Shown: piece after piece, positions 53,047 through 63,533 of the stretch
Layout of the letters: each line of letters begins with the position of its first letter
Position numbering within the stretch: position 1 is the first letter of the stretch
Source of the DNA: Candidatus Gastranaerophilales bacterium
GTDB lineage: Bacteria; Cyanobacteriota; Vampirovibrionia; Gastranaerophilales; Gastranaerophilaceae
NCBI GenBank assembly: GCA_944325575.1
Contig: CALVAR010000001.1
Span: forward strand, 62,001-126,000
Direction of reading: 5' to 3'
DNA length: 64,000 nucleotides
Notes under the pieces: model-generated
Seen by the model: the letters and a program-made list of their open reading frames with translations, nothing else
What the model was told of the DNA's origin: nothing
The model's database searches: none
Position numbers and translations under genes: made by a program

Positions 53047-54291
53047 CTACTCTTCGTCAGAATCATCCTGCGAATCAACTTCATCTTCCGGAATTTCTTC
53101 AACCATATCTTCAGCATCAATGCCGTATTCTTCTTCTACAATAGGTTCTTCTTCTGCATCAGAAGTCTCTTCGATATAGTCGTCTTCAACAGGCTGTTCT
53201 TCTTCATACTGTGCCTGATAAGCTGCTTCTGCCTGAGCTGCCTGTGATTCGTTTTTGATGTCGATTTTCCAGCCTGTGAGCTTGTGAGCAAGTCTTACGT
53301 TTTGACCTTCTCTGCCGATAGCAAGACTCAACTGGTCGTCAGGAACGATGACAAGTGCTTCATGTGCATTTTCGTCATCAGCCAGAATGTCTACAGAGAT
53401 GATTCTTGCAGGAGACAATGCATTTACAATGTATTCAACAGGATCTTCCGACCATCTTACGATATCAATTTTTTCATTTTTAAGCTCGCCAACAATAGTT
53501 TGAATTCTTGAACCTCTTGGCCCTATGCAGGCACCTACTGAATCGATTTCAGGATCGTTTGAATGTACTGCAAGTTTAGTTCTGAATCCTGCTTCTCTGG
53601 CAATGGATTTAATTTCAACAATGCCGTCTTCGATTTCAGGTACTTCGAGTTCAAACAATTCTCTTACGATTTCTGCGTGTGCATGAGAAACAATAACCTG
53701 CGGTAATCTGTTTGTTTCTTTTACATTAAGAACAAATACTCTGATTCTGTTGCCGGGTTTATAATATTCTCCGGGGATTTGTTCTCTGAATGGAAGAATA
53801 GCATCAGTTTTGCCGATGTTAACAAATACATTTCTGTTTTCAACACGCTGGATAATACCCGTTGTCAGAGTACCTTTCTTTTCCATAAACTCATCAAGAA
53901 CAAGCTTTCTTTCTGCTTCTCTGATTCTTTGAGTGATTACCTGTTTAGCTGATTGTGCAGCTATACGTCCGAAGTTTTCAGGTGTAACTTCGATTTTTAC
54001 TTCGTCTTCGAGTTCTACTTCGTCATCAATTTCTTTAGCATCTTCTAATGAAATTTCCAGATTTTCGTCTTCTACTTTTTCAACAACGAGTTTTGTTCTG
54101 AAAACACCGATTTCTCCCGTTACTTCATCGAGAATAGCTTCTACATTCGGTGCTTCTTTTACTTTAATATGCTTTTTATAAGCTGCAACAAGTGCATCTT
54201 TTAAAGATTCAATAATTACTTCTTTTGAAATCCCCTTTTCTCTTTCCAGTTCTTCTGTTGCTTCAAAAAGAGCTGTACCGATTTTAATCAT
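53047..54291 (-). CDS. nusA: Transcription termination/antitermination factor NusA
   Basis: This 414-residue NusA has the RNA polymerase-binding N-domain (residues 1-130), an S1 domain (about 135-200; VENRNVFVNIGKTDAILPF) and two KH domains (about 215-350; DSVGACIGPRGSRIQTIV and LAIGREGQNVRLAHKL). A very acidic tail of about 50 residues follows. It promotes pausing and intrinsic termination and also takes part in antitermination. AGGAGAACAAG precedes the ATG. It lies 13 bp downstream of rimP, the standard rimP-nusA pair, but infB does not follow. Confidence 0.96.
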   Translation of the reverse strand: MIKIGTALFEATEELEREKGISKEVIIESLKDALVAAYKKHIKVKEAPNVEAILDEVTGEIGVFRTKLVVEKVEDENLEISLEDAKEIDDEVELEDEVKIEVTPENFGRIAAQSAKQVITQRIREAERKLVLDEFMEKKGTLTTGIIQRVENRNVFVNIGKTDAILPFREQIPGEYYKPGNRIRVFVLNVKETNRLPQVIVSHAHAEIVRELFELEVPEIEDGIVEIKSIAREAGFRTKLAVHSNDPEIDSVGACIGPRGSRIQTIVGELKNEKIDIVRWSEDPVEYIVNALSPARIISVDILADDENAHEALVIVPDDQLSLAIGREGQNVRLAHKLTGWKIDIKNESQAAQAEAAYQAQYEEEQPVEDDYIEETSDAEEEPIVEEEYGIDAEDMVEEIPEDEVDSQDDSDEE

Positions 54292-54304
54292 CTTGTTCTC
54301 CTTT

Positions 54305-54793
54305 TTATATGTCTTCTATATGTAATTGTGCTCTGTGAATTTTTTCTTTAGGAACAATAAGCTCCTTGTTATCATCGATTTTTAATACTTTTAAGCCGTT
54401 TTCCGGGTCAAAGTCCAGTATTTTGCATATAAATTGTTTTTCTTCGGTTTCTTCTATCTGGCTTTTTAATTTTAAGTTTATGAGTTTGCCCTGAAAAATA
54501 ATATATTCTTTGTCTGATTTTAATTTTCTGTCCAAACCGGGTGAACTTACTTCCAGATAGAATTTAACCGGAATTAATTCGTCCAGAAATGGATTAAGGC
54601 TTCTTGAAACATTTTCACAGTCATCCAGTGTGACGCCTTCTTCTTTATAAAGAAATATACGCAAAAACCACTTGCCGTTTTCTTTTGTAAAATCGACTTC
54701 AATAGGAATCATATTGTATCTCATTGCAGTGTTGTCAATGAGAGGAAGAAGTTTTTCCATTATTTCATTTTTATTAAAGTGTTTTGATTCCAT
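54305..54793 (-). CDS. rimP: Ribosome maturation factor RimP
   Basis: This 162-residue protein has both RimP domains. The N-terminal one includes DDCENVSRSLNPFLDEL and FYLEVSSPGLDRKLKSDKEY; the C-terminal SH3-like domain follows (about 95-155). RimP assists maturation of the 30S subunit. It heads the rimP-nusA operon. The ribosome site is weak (GGGA). An intrinsic terminator-like hairpin lies 20-46 bp upstream of its ATG inside the predicted leader. Confidence 0.94.
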   Translation of the reverse strand: MESKHFNKNEIMEKLLPLIDNTAMRYNMIPIEVDFTKENGKWFLRIFLYKEEGVTLDDCENVSRSLNPFLDELIPVKFYLEVSSPGLDRKLKSDKEYIIFQGKLINLKLKSQIEETEEKQFICKILDFDPENGLKVLKIDDNKELIVPKEKIHRAQLHIEDI

Positions 54794-54812
54794 ATTCCCG
54801 ATCTATAAATAA

Positions 54813-54839
54813 AAAAGAAACGGGAACACCGTTTCTTTT
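54813..54839 (-). terminator. Intrinsic terminator in the rimP-nusA leader (possible attenuator)
   Basis: On the minus strand AAAAGAAACGG and CCGTTTCTTTT form an 11-bp stem with a five-base loop, followed by TTATTTATAG, so the T-run continues past the stem. No gene on the minus strand lies upstream for it to terminate, because the neighbouring gene is divergent. It therefore sits between the promoter and the coding region of rimP-nusA. Confidence 0.7.
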
Positions 54840-54850
54840 ACCTAACATAT

Positions 54851-54880
54851 TTATAATAACATTAAATCTTAATTTTTCAA
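54851..54880 (-). promoter_or_regulatory. Promoter of rimP-nusA
   Basis: On the minus strand TTGAAA (54880-54875), an 18-bp spacer and TTATAA (54856-54851) predict a transcription start near 54844, just before the hairpin at 54839-54813. Confidence 0.5.
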
Positions 54881-54922
54881 CTTTTTGGAATATTTCTTTA
54901 TTAATTCTTAATTTTTAAGTTA

Positions 54923-54950
54923 TAGACTAACAAATTTGTTGAGTTATAAT
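54923..54950 (+). promoter_or_regulatory. Promoter of the PxpA-like gene
   Basis: TAGACT (54923-54928), a 16-bp spacer and TATAAT (54945-54950) predict a start near 54957. This lies downstream of a possible TTG start at 54936 and supports the ATG at 54987. Confidence 0.45.
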
Positions 54951-54986
54951 TTAAGAGTAAAATCGGATTTGGATTTGGAGTTTTTA

Positions 54987-55661
54987 ATGGAAGAAAATAA
55001 AAAGTGTGTGGATTTTAATATAGATTTGGCTCAGGATCAAAATAATGAAGACAAATCTTTTGAACTTATTGATTATGTTAGTTCAGTAAATATTGCATGC
55101 GGACTCCACAGCGGAAATCCGTTATCAATGAAACATGCTGTAGAACATTGTAAATTTAAAAGCAAAGTTCTCGGGGCATTAATAGGGTTTCCAGAAGATA
55201 TTAAAGATCCATCTTCTTTAGAGCAGGAAGAAATAGAAGCAATAGTCCTTTATCAGCTTGGTGCTATTTCTGCATTTGCAAAGGCATATAGCCTGAATAT
55301 TGAACATGTAAGACCACATGGTCTAATGTATGAGTATTTAGATAACTATGATTTTGCTATTAATCTTTTAAATTCAGTTAAAAAATTTAATAAGTGGTTT
55401 ATTGTGTACGCTCCTTTGAGTGAAAATTTTAAGAGGGCTGCAATTGACGCAAAAATGAATTTTGCTCAAGAATTTATTGTTAATGATGAAACTTCAATTG
55501 AAAATTTGAAAAAAATGTTTGAAGGAGAGATTCGTCCGGATACAATACATTTTCACTGCACAAAAGATAATGCAAAAACTCTGATTGAAAATGTAAGGGA
55601 ATTTGCAGAGCCAAGACCGGTTAATTTCAATAATGTTGTTTCATCAGGCTGGGTTGATTAA
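54987..55661 (+). CDS. LamB/YcsF (PxpA)-like protein, diverged
   Basis: This 224-residue protein is related to PxpA, the A subunit of bacterial 5-oxoprolinase. It keeps an N-x-D start (DFNIDLAQ), SSVNIACGLHSGNPLSM, LYQLGAISAFAKAYSLNIEHVRPHGLMYEYL (family: YQ.gal.a.a...g..l.hVKPHGALYN). The family segment GAHPSYPD..GFGRR is replaced by GALIGFPEDIKDPSS, so the histidine is lost, and the C-terminus is unlike PxpA. pxpB and pxpC are not adjacent. Activity is therefore uncertain. GGAG lies 6 nt before the ATG at 54987. Confidence 0.7.
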   Translation: MEENKKCVDFNIDLAQDQNNEDKSFELIDYVSSVNIACGLHSGNPLSMKHAVEHCKFKSKVLGALIGFPEDIKDPSSLEQEEIEAIVLYQLGAISAFAKAYSLNIEHVRPHGLMYEYLDNYDFAINLLNSVKKFNKWFIVYAPLSENFKRAAIDAKMNFAQEFIVNDETSIENLKKMFEGEIRPDTIHFHCTKDNAKTLIENVREFAEPRPVNFNNVVSSGWVD

Positions 55662-55683
55662 TAATTGTACAGGGAGATAAATT

Positions 55684-57009
55684 TTGAAAAAGATTTCATA
55701 TAAAATAAGAATGCCCAAAGATGCAGGATGGTTGCTGCCGGGTTTACAGGTAAAAAGATGGTTCGGGCTTATTATTATAGGTACTGTTATTGCTCTTTTG
55801 GGACTTTGCGTACTATTTAATATGCGCCCTGTTTATTTTGCTGTTGGAATTCTTAAGTACATAGCAGTAACTGTTAATCAGGAATTTCTTGGTGTAGTCC
55901 TTGTTTTTTTGGGGGCCTATATATTTTTAAAAGGATGGAAAAATACGAATTATTCTATTCTGGATCTTACAGAAGACAGAGACAGACATGCGCTGCTTGA
56001 ATCTTTATATAAGAGAAGAAAACTTAACTATGGACCTAAAATTGTTGCAGTTGGCGGCGGTACAGGTCTTTCTACAATGTTAAAAGGTATAAAAAAACTT
56101 ACAAATAATATTACGGCTGTTGTTACTGTCGGTGATGACGGAGGCAGCTCGGGCAGATTACGTCAGGAGATGGGTATACTCCCGCCCGGTGATATCAGAA
56201 ACTGCATTGCTGCACTGGCTGATGACGAAGACCTTGTTACAAAACTTTTCCAATACAGGTTTAAGACTGGTGAAGGACTTGAAGGTCACAGCTTTGGCAA
56301 CCTGTTTTTAACCGCATTATGTTCTATTACCGGGAATATGGTTCGTGCTGTACAGGAGTCTTCCAAAGTTTTAAATATCAGGGGCAGAGTATTGCCTTCA
56401 ACACTTGATGATATGAAGCTTTCCGCAGAAATGGAAGACGGTACAATTGTCGAGGGTGAGTCTAATATACCGGAAACTGGCAAAAAAATTAAAAGACTTT
56501 TTACTGTTCCTGCTCATTGTAAGCCACTTCCGGAAGTTATTCACGCCATTAAAGAAGCGGATTTAATTATTTTGGGTCCTGGCAGCTTATATACCAGTGT
56601 TATTCCAAACCTTTTAATCAGTGAAATTTCTGAAGCTATATCAAAATCTTCAGCTAAAAAGATTTATGTTTGCAATATTATGACGCAGCCGGGTGAAACA
56701 ACCGGATATACTGCTTCTGATCATATACAGGCAATACTCGATCATGCAGGATATCCGAACATGGTTCAGGCTGTAATGGTTAATAATTCTCTGCCTGATG
56801 ATTTATCGCCTGATTATGAAAAATCTAATTCCTTCCCTGTTGTAGTGGATATTGACAATATCAAGGCTAAAAATATCAGTGTAGTAACAACAAGATTGTA
56901 TGAGGAAAATGAGCAAAAATTTGTACGCCACAGTCCTGCAAGACTTGCAAGAGCAATAAGCTACTGGTACAAAAAACAGCTTAAAACAAAGGATAAGAAT
57001 AAAAAGTAG
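55684..57009 (+). CDS. yvcK: YvcK/CofD-like family protein (gluconeogenesis factor)
   Basis: This 441-residue protein has two N-terminal membrane helices (about residues 25-50 and 60-82; FGLIIIGTVIALLGLCVLF and FLGVVLVFLGAYIFLKG) followed by a full YvcK/CofD-like domain. That domain includes IVAVGGGTGLSTMLKGIK, VGDDGGSSGRLR, LPPGDIRNC and LGPGSLYTSVIPNL. YvcK binds UDP-GlcNAc in Bacillus and affects cell-wall synthesis and carbon metabolism. The membrane helices are absent from Bacillus YvcK and would place the domain at the inner membrane. The start is TTG at 55684 with GGGAG 8 nt upstream. Confidence 0.88.
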   Translation: MKKISYKIRMPKDAGWLLPGLQVKRWFGLIIIGTVIALLGLCVLFNMRPVYFAVGILKYIAVTVNQEFLGVVLVFLGAYIFLKGWKNTNYSILDLTEDRDRHALLESLYKRRKLNYGPKIVAVGGGTGLSTMLKGIKKLTNNITAVVTVGDDGGSSGRLRQEMGILPPGDIRNCIAALADDEDLVTKLFQYRFKTGEGLEGHSFGNLFLTALCSITGNMVRAVQESSKVLNIRGRVLPSTLDDMKLSAEMEDGTIVEGESNIPETGKKIKRLFTVPAHCKPLPEVIHAIKEADLIILGPGSLYTSVIPNLLISEISEAISKSSAKKIYVCNIMTQPGETTGYTASDHIQAILDHAGYPNMVQAVMVNNSLPDDLSPDYEKSNSFPVVVDIDNIKAKNISVVTTRLYEENEQKFVRHSPARLARAISYWYKKQLKTKDKNKK

Positions 57010-57016
57010 GTAAATT

Positions 57017-57871
57017 ATGTCAGTCGAAACTAAACTAAAAGACGTCACTGTAAGTACATTTTTAAAGAAAAAAGAAAAAAATGAAAAAATTACAATGCTC
57101 ACTGCATACGATTATTCAACGGCAAAGTATTTTGATGAAGCAGGTGTTGATTCAATACTTATAGGTGATTCTCTAGGAATGGTAGTGCTTGGATATGAGT
57201 CTACTCATCATGTGACCATGACTGATATGAAAATATTTACATCAGCAGTTGCAAGAGGCGCAAAACGCTGCATGGTCGTTGCTGATATGCCGTTTATGAG
57301 CTATCATTTATCTATTGAAGAAGCTGTGAAAAATGCCGGAGAATTAATTAGAGCCGGTGCCTCCGCTGTAAAGCTTGAGGGGGCTACAGATTTTATTTTA
57401 AGTGTGGTTAAAAGATGTGTTGAATCAGGTATTCCTGTTGTCGGCCACTTAGGTTTTACTCCTCAATATCTAAATGTACTGGGCGGCTACAAAATTCAGG
57501 GAAAATCTGCTGAAAATACAAAATTTATTTTAAAACAGGCTAAAAAATTGCAGGAAGCAGGTGCTTTTGCTGTAGTCTTGGAGATGGTACCAGAAGAATC
57601 AGCAAAATTAATTACTGAAAAACTAAATATACCGACAATAGGCATCGGCGCAGGACGTTACACTGACGGTCAGGTGCTGGTTGCCGATGATATCTTGGGT
57701 AAATTTTCTGATTTTAAACCAAAATTTGCACGAAGATATGCAGATCTAAAGACTACTATATCAAATGCTGCAAGCGAGTATATTTCTGATGTTGCTTCAG
57801 GCAGTTTTCCGAGTGAGTCAGAGGTATTTCATTTGAGCGAGGAAGAGCTTAATGCTCTTAAGGAGATGTAA
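57017..57871 (+). CDS. panB: 3-methyl-2-oxobutanoate hydroxymethyltransferase
   Basis: This 284-residue PanB catalyses the first step of pantothenate synthesis, adding a hydroxymethyl group from methylene-tetrahydrofolate to ketoisovalerate. It has the metal-binding aspartates in GDSLGMVVLGYEST and VADMPFMSY, plus KLEG, GHLGFTPQ and the catalytic Glu in LEMVPEE. GIGAGRYTDGQVLVADD matches the family end. AGGT precedes the ATG. It follows yvcK by 7 bp and precedes panC by 4 bp. Confidence 0.96.
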   Translation: MSVETKLKDVTVSTFLKKKEKNEKITMLTAYDYSTAKYFDEAGVDSILIGDSLGMVVLGYESTHHVTMTDMKIFTSAVARGAKRCMVVADMPFMSYHLSIEEAVKNAGELIRAGASAVKLEGATDFILSVVKRCVESGIPVVGHLGFTPQYLNVLGGYKIQGKSAENTKFILKQAKKLQEAGAFAVVLEMVPEESAKLITEKLNIPTIGIGAGRYTDGQVLVADDILGKFSDFKPKFARRYADLKTTISNAASEYISDVASGSFPSESEVFHLSEEELNALKEM

Positions 57872-57875
57872 AACA

Positions 57876-58736
57876 ATGAGTATAGCCGTTGTTAATGAAA
57901 TTAAATCACTTAGAGAAATTGTAAAAAATTATAGAAAAGAAGGAAAAACAATAGCACTTGTGCCGACAATGGGATGTTTGCATGAGGGTCATAAATCTTT
58001 AATGCAAAAAGCTCATTCTATTGCTGATGTGACAATTATTTCCGTATTTGTAAATCCTATCCAATTTTGCCCCGGTGAAGATTATGACAAATACCCCAGA
58101 ACACTTGATGCTGATAAGATTGTGGCAGAGAGTGCAGGTGTTGATGTGATTTTTGCTCCGTCAGTGAATGAAATGTATCCGGGACTGCAAAAATTTTCCG
58201 ATCTTACCATGGTTGTACCTCCTTATGAATTGACTGATATTATGTGCGGCAAATCGAGAGTAGGACATTTTGACGGTGTTGAAACAGTTGTTTCAAAACT
58301 TTTTAATATAGTTCAGCCAGACTTTGCGTGTTTTGGTATGAAAGATATTCAACAGCTGTTTTTAATAAAAAAAATGGTAAGAGATTTGAATTTCCCTGTG
58401 GAAATTATTCCATGCCCTCTTGTCAGAGAAGAAAGCGGATTGGCATTAAGCTCACGTAACAAATATCTATCCGATTCAGATAAACAAATAGCGCTTTCGA
58501 TAAGTAAGGCAATTTTTGCTATTCGTGATTTATACAGAGCCGGAGTAACCGATACAAAAAAATTGTTCGATGCGGGATTGACAAATCTACATAAAAATGT
58601 TGAACTGGAGTATCTGGAGTTTGTAGATGAAAATACATTTAAACCGGTTGATGTAGTTAAAAGTAATACAATCTGTGCTATAGCTGCCAGAGTTGGCAAC
58701 GTAAGACTGATTGATAATATTGTGTTAGAGGTGTAG
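57876..58736 (+). CDS. panC: Pantothenate synthetase
   Basis: This 286-residue PanC joins pantoate and beta-alanine using ATP. Nucleotide-binding motifs are VPTMGCLHEGHKSLM (HxGH) and the KMSKS-like LSSRNKYLS. VGHFDGVETVVSKLFN and FGMKDIQQLFLIKKMV are family signatures. The usual GALHxGH glycine-alanine is GCLHEGH here. The ATG at 57876 has AGGAG upstream and is preferred over an in-frame start at 57852 inside panB. panD and panE are not seen nearby. Confidence 0.96.
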   Translation: MSIAVVNEIKSLREIVKNYRKEGKTIALVPTMGCLHEGHKSLMQKAHSIADVTIISVFVNPIQFCPGEDYDKYPRTLDADKIVAESAGVDVIFAPSVNEMYPGLQKFSDLTMVVPPYELTDIMCGKSRVGHFDGVETVVSKLFNIVQPDFACFGMKDIQQLFLIKKMVRDLNFPVEIIPCPLVREESGLALSSRNKYLSDSDKQIALSISKAIFAIRDLYRAGVTDTKKLFDAGLTNLHKNVELEYLEFVDENTFKPVDVVKSNTICAIAARVGNVRLIDNIVLEV

Positions 58737-59666
58737 ATGTTTCTTAGAGTTATTGATAAATTTTTCTATCAATTAAGACAGATGTTGTCAGTAATAATAT
58801 TTATATTAATCGGTTTTTCTTGTCTGTTTTTTATATACTGGCTTGTATTTAATGCAAAAGTTCAAATGCCTGATTTTATCAACAGCTTTGTATGGGCTAT
58901 TATTGATTTTTTTGCAATGAGTATTAAATCAAAACCGATGTATAAGGAGCTCATACCGGTATTGCCGATAATTGCCTGCGGTATATTTATTTTACTGACT
59001 TATATTGCGAATTGCTTTATGGTTATTCTTGAAAATAACCACAGATTTTTTCAAAATTGTGTGGACTCATATAAAGCTAATTTGGCAAAGACAATTAATA
59101 CGGAATTGCACAACGATTTTATAAATGAATTGAAACGTACCTCATATATGCTTGTAAAAATAAGTGTATCGGTTATTCACCATACGTCTTATCTTACGGC
59201 AATGACTGACAAAGATTATAATCCAGAGGCTGTTGAAAATCTGATAAAAAAACAAATCCTTGAGTCTGTGAATTCAAATTTAATAAAGAATAAAGGAATT
59301 AATAACGGGTCTGTATATTTCCTTCTTACTGATTTTGCTAATTCAAAAGATTTTCTTTCGGAGCTTGTGTCAAAATCATCTACTCTTATAAAAAAGCAGA
59401 TTCAGCCTAAGGTAGATATTAACTTTTATTGTGCAGTTGATTTATTTAATGATTTTTCAGAATTTAATGATAAATTGACTTATCTAGATAAAGTAATAAA
59501 TCTTAAAATTGCTAACAAAATTGCAACAACACCGAGAACAAAGGTATATTTTGAAAATATTCTGCCATCTGAATATTATTTTGAAGTTATGGGCGAGTAT
59601 AATTTAAGTGCTGACTCGTCAAACTCAAATAATTCTATGGTTTATGCTGTTAAACGCAAATATTAA
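58737..59666 (+). CDS. Unknown two-helix membrane protein
   Basis: I do not recognise this 309-residue protein. It has two membrane helices (about residues 18-40, SVIIFILIGFSCLFFIYWLV, and 75-96, VLPIIACGIFILLTYIANCF). The soluble domain of about 200 residues is mostly alpha/beta (FINELKRTSYMLVKISVSVI; KVDINFYCAVDLFNDF; INLKIANKIATTPRTKVYFE). Its ATG directly follows the panC stop, so it is co-transcribed with panBC. The end overlaps the convergent decarboxylase by 4 bp. The soluble part slightly resembles nucleotide-cyclase layouts, but key residues were not identified. Confidence 0.65.
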   Translation: MFLRVIDKFFYQLRQMLSVIIFILIGFSCLFFIYWLVFNAKVQMPDFINSFVWAIIDFFAMSIKSKPMYKELIPVLPIIACGIFILLTYIANCFMVILENNHRFFQNCVDSYKANLAKTINTELHNDFINELKRTSYMLVKISVSVIHHTSYLTAMTDKDYNPEAVENLIKKQILESVNSNLIKNKGINNGSVYFLLTDFANSKDFLSELVSKSSTLIKKQIQPKVDINFYCAVDLFNDFSEFNDKLTYLDKVINLKIANKIATTPRTKVYFENILPSEYYFEVMGEYNLSADSSNSNNSMVYAVKRKY

Positions 59667-61012
59667 CAGCAAATTTCTATATGACTTTTATCAATTTTAT
59701 TTAATATATCTTTTGAAATAACTTCGCCTGGTAACAATACGGGTATCCCGGGTGGATAAGTTGTAATGGCTTCTGCACTTATTTTATTTACGGCATTTTC
59801 TGTGTCAATCACGATTTTATCTTTGAAAAATGCCTGTCTCGGGGTATATTTGATATCCGGCAAGTTATACTTCATTACGGCATCAGTGCTACATTTTGTA
59901 AAGGTATTTTTAGATATTTCGTTTAGTGCACTACAAAGTTTATTCAATTTATTTGCGTTTGTCCCTATGCCGCAGATAAAGAGCATAGATTTATGATTGG
60001 AAAATTCTTCTTCAATTTTATATTTTTCATTTAGAATACCGGCTATGGCAGAAGGAGCTGCCCCATTAAATTTTATCAAAATCTTTGTCGGATCATTTTT
60101 TCCGGAGTAAATATGGATTTTTGATGAAATATTTTTCTTGAATATTTCAATATCGCTTAAAAGTTTTTCTATATACAACTGCCCTTTAGAACTGTTAAGA
60201 TAGTTAATTACAGTTTCACAACTTGCCAGCAATGCATATGATGGCGATGTTGTATTAATAATATTCAGAGCTTTTTGTAATTTATCGGGATTTAAAGAGG
60301 ATTGATTAGAAATATGAACTAAAGCACAGGGATTTGGTGCTCCTGCGGTCTTGTGTAACGATTGAACACTTATATCTGCACCGCATTGTATTGCTGGTTT
60401 TGTTTTAAAATTTCCGAAGTTGTATAATGCACCGTGCGCTTCGTCTACAATAAATATTACTCCGTGATTTTTACATATTTGGGCAATTTTTTCTGTTTCA
60501 CTATATAAGCCTTCGTATGTCGGAGAGGTGATAATAAGTGCTTTTACCTCTTGTTCTCTAAGTATTTTTTCAATCTGTTCGGCTTTAATTCCTTTATATA
60601 TGCCCCATTCACTGTCATACTCTGGCAGAAACCACACAGGTACGGCACCGCTCAAAACAAGACCGTTGTAAACTGATATATGGCAATTTCTGGCAATGAG
60701 TACTTTGTCTCCTTCTTTTAGAAACGCCAGCATAGAAGCAATTATCCCTGATGTAGAGCCGTTAGTAAGTATGAAGGATGATTTACTGTTGTATATATTT
60801 GAAATATTTTCCAAAAGCTTTTTTATAGGCCCCTGAGGATTTCTTAAGTTGTCAAAGCCGTCTAATTCTGACAGGTCGTATTGCAAAAATTGTTTTCCCA
60901 GTAATTTCTCTGCAGCGGTTGTCTGGAAATGTCCTTGATTGTGGGAAGGAGTTGTGAAAAGAATCCTTCCTCCTTTTTTATAATAATCCTTAATTTTTTT
61001 AATCAGACTCAT
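59663..61012 (-). CDS. Orn/Lys/Arg decarboxylase-family PLP enzyme
   Basis: This 449-residue fold-type I PLP enzyme of the group III decarboxylases carries IFIVDEAHGAL with the PLP-contacting Asp and His (about residues 190-200) and the Schiff-base lysine in SVQSLHKTAGAP (about 222). An upstream loop, ILTNGSTSGIIASML, should hold the phosphate. It lacks the long N-terminal wing of the E. coli inducible enzymes, so it is the shorter form found in Firmicutes (SpeA/YaaO-like). Arginine, lysine or ornithine decarboxylation cannot be told apart here. Confidence 0.9.
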   Translation of the reverse strand: MSLIKKIKDYYKKGGRILFTTPSHNQGHFQTTAAEKLLGKQFLQYDLSELDGFDNLRNPQGPIKKLLENISNIYNSKSSFILTNGSTSGIIASMLAFLKEGDKVLIARNCHISVYNGLVLSGAVPVWFLPEYDSEWGIYKGIKAEQIEKILREQEVKALIITSPTYEGLYSETEKIAQICKNHGVIFIVDEAHGALYNFGNFKTKPAIQCGADISVQSLHKTAGAPNPCALVHISNQSSLNPDKLQKALNIINTTSPSYALLASCETVINYLNSSKGQLYIEKLLSDIEIFKKNISSKIHIYSGKNDPTKILIKFNGAAPSAIAGILNEKYKIEEEFSNHKSMLFICGIGTNANKLNKLCSALNEISKNTFTKCSTDAVMKYNLPDIKYTPRQAFFKDKIVIDTENAVNKISAEAITTYPPGIPVLLPGEVISKDILNKIDKSHIEICC

Positions 61013-61058
61013 AATTTACATGGCTTTTTGTTGTACAATACTACTGTGTAGATTATAC

Positions 61059-63080
<2,022 letters not shown>

Positions 63081-63081
63081 T

Positions 63082-63483
63082 ATGAATAAAAAATTTAGTG
63101 TAATTAAAATAAACGGAATAAAAGGCATTCTGCTTGCTGTATTTATTGTCGGTTGCCTTATTGCAGGATTTTTAACCTTCCCCGGCTGGGTATGCATGCA
63201 TATATGGAATTTTACTGCCGGTTATTTCAGTGCAATGCCTGAAATGTCTCTTACACACGGAATAATTCTGTGGTGTATAATTGCTTTATCAATGTATGCA
63301 CTAAATAAAGGTAACTTTGCAATATCTTTTGGATCAGCAGTTCAGCCTGCACCGAGTGAAGAAAGAATTAAAGAAATAATTAAGCAAATTAACGAAAAAA
63401 ATGCTCAAATATTACCAATTATGAAAAATAATGATAATATTGATGAAGATGTGCATAAAAATGATGATAAAATGATAAAATAA
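63082..63483 (+). CDS. Small unknown membrane protein
   Basis: This 133-residue protein has two membrane helices (about residues 13-35, ILLAVFIVGCLIAGFLTF, and 55-78, GIILWCIIALSMYAL) and a charged C-terminal tail. The family is unknown to me. The ATG at 63082 lies one base after the ligA stop and is preferred over an in-frame TTG inside ligA. It is probably co-transcribed with ligA and followed by a new unit. Confidence 0.65.
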   Translation: MNKKFSVIKINGIKGILLAVFIVGCLIAGFLTFPGWVCMHIWNFTAGYFSAMPEMSLTHGIILWCIIALSMYALNKGNFAISFGSAVQPAPSEERIKEIIKQINEKNAQILPIMKNNDNIDEDVHKNDDKMIK

Positions 63484-63533
63484 AATTTATTATGCTTAGA
63501 TAGTCTAAGTTATAGTTAAAATTAGGAGTAGGT

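Noticed and set aside
54936-54986. TTG start for the PxpA-like gene
   Set aside because: It has no ribosome site and overlaps a likely -10 element. The ATG at 54987 has GGAG at good spacing.
63494-63509. Short hairpin CTTAGA-TAG-TCTAAG before the SIMPL gene
   Set aside because: The stem is only six pairs with no T-run and could easily occur by chance in AT-rich DNA.
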